Made by a program: the position numbers and the translations under genes. The notes beneath the pieces are model-generated. The model had not been told where the DNA came from, ran no database searches, and was given only the letters and a program-made list of their open reading frames with translations. Positions 49,309-49,488 of a stretch of DNA of 49,488 bases are shown here, one piece after another. This DNA is from Verrucomicrobiota bacterium (lineage in GTDB: Bacteria; Verrucomicrobiota; Verrucomicrobiia; Verrucomicrobiales; DEV007): NCBI GenBank assembly GCA_963205275.1, contig CAUJIH010000104.1, positions 1 to 49,488 on the forward strand, given 5' to 3'. Positions within the stretch are counted from its first letter, which is position 1, and every line of letters begins with the position of its first letter.

Positions 49309-49488
49309 CGCAAAGGATGACCCGAGCGCGGGCAGGGGAGGAACTGGCCAACGGTGTCCAAACTTCCGTGAGATTTTGGGGCCTACGCACCTGTTTAAAA
49401 CGCTGAAACTCCATTCTGAGAAGCTGGGGATCCGAGGGCTAAATTTTTGACTCAAAGAGCGTTACGATGAGAAATTTGCACGTTTAGG

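Noticed and set aside
1..49488. CRISPR arrays, rRNA, tRNA
   Set aside because: No regularly spaced repeats and no recognisable rRNA or tRNA sequence were found on reading through the window; a tRNA scan was not possible.

Overview
The window most likely comes from a member of the Verrucomicrobiota (PVC group). This is an inference. It rests on moderate GC, few recognisable Shine-Dalgarno sequences, large secreted proteins with LamG-like or propeller-like folds, a eukaryotic-type HisA, and a stand-alone small protein resembling the N-terminal domain of tyrosine recombinases. No rRNA, tRNA or CRISPR array was recognised.

Region 1 (1-5.9 kb) is a graveyard of insertion sequences at one end of a surface-polysaccharide locus. 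It holds the 3' part of an IS66 transposase, an IS3 OrfB fragment, a second decayed IS66 copy interrupted by an intact IS256-family element (2814-4376, 9-bp target duplication), and a decayed IS3 OrfA. Two glycosyltransferase-type genes survive among them.

Region 2 (5.9-14.9 kb) is the rest of the polysaccharide locus, all on the + strand. It encodes a polysaccharide-deacetylase-like protein, a GT4 pseudogene, a paralogue of the 4427-5473 protein, a WbuB-like GT4, a sugar-nucleotide reductase/epimerase, a PglC-type initiating phosphoglycosyl transferase, a WbpM/CapD-type 4,6-dehydratase and an O-antigen ligase/polymerase. Together these can make and lipid-load a first deoxy-amino sugar, extend the chain and ligate or polymerise it. 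No flippase or export genes are visible here.

Region 3 (15-30 kb) is mostly housekeeping: an M16 protease, hisA, rplY and prs, a soluble hybrid histidine kinase, three secreted proteins (one an alpha/beta-hydrolase), a glutaredoxin, an ADP-ribosylglycohydrolase and nicotinate phosphoribosyltransferase.

Region 4 (30-42.6 kb) starts with a TetR-controlled DevBCA/MacAB-like export operon with a perfect palindromic operator. It continues with proBA, a DUF2851 gene, znuABC, a convergent folE2 (a zinc-sparing GTP cyclohydrolase) and an aldo/keto-reductase-like gene. znuABC next to folE2 looks like a zinc-starvation module. An intrinsic terminator sits only about 11 nt upstream of the folE2 start codon.

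Region 5 (42.7-49.3 kb) is the least explained and the best candidate for an undescribed system. An exported protein carries what looks like an inactivated Lon-type proteolytic domain. A small recombinase-domain-like ORF lies on the opposite strand. Then comes a three-gene operon: a lipoprotein with a caspase/C13-like fold that keeps the His-Gly motif but lacks the cysteine, and two tandem paralogous two-helix membrane proteins of an unrecognised family. No function can be assigned from sequence alone.
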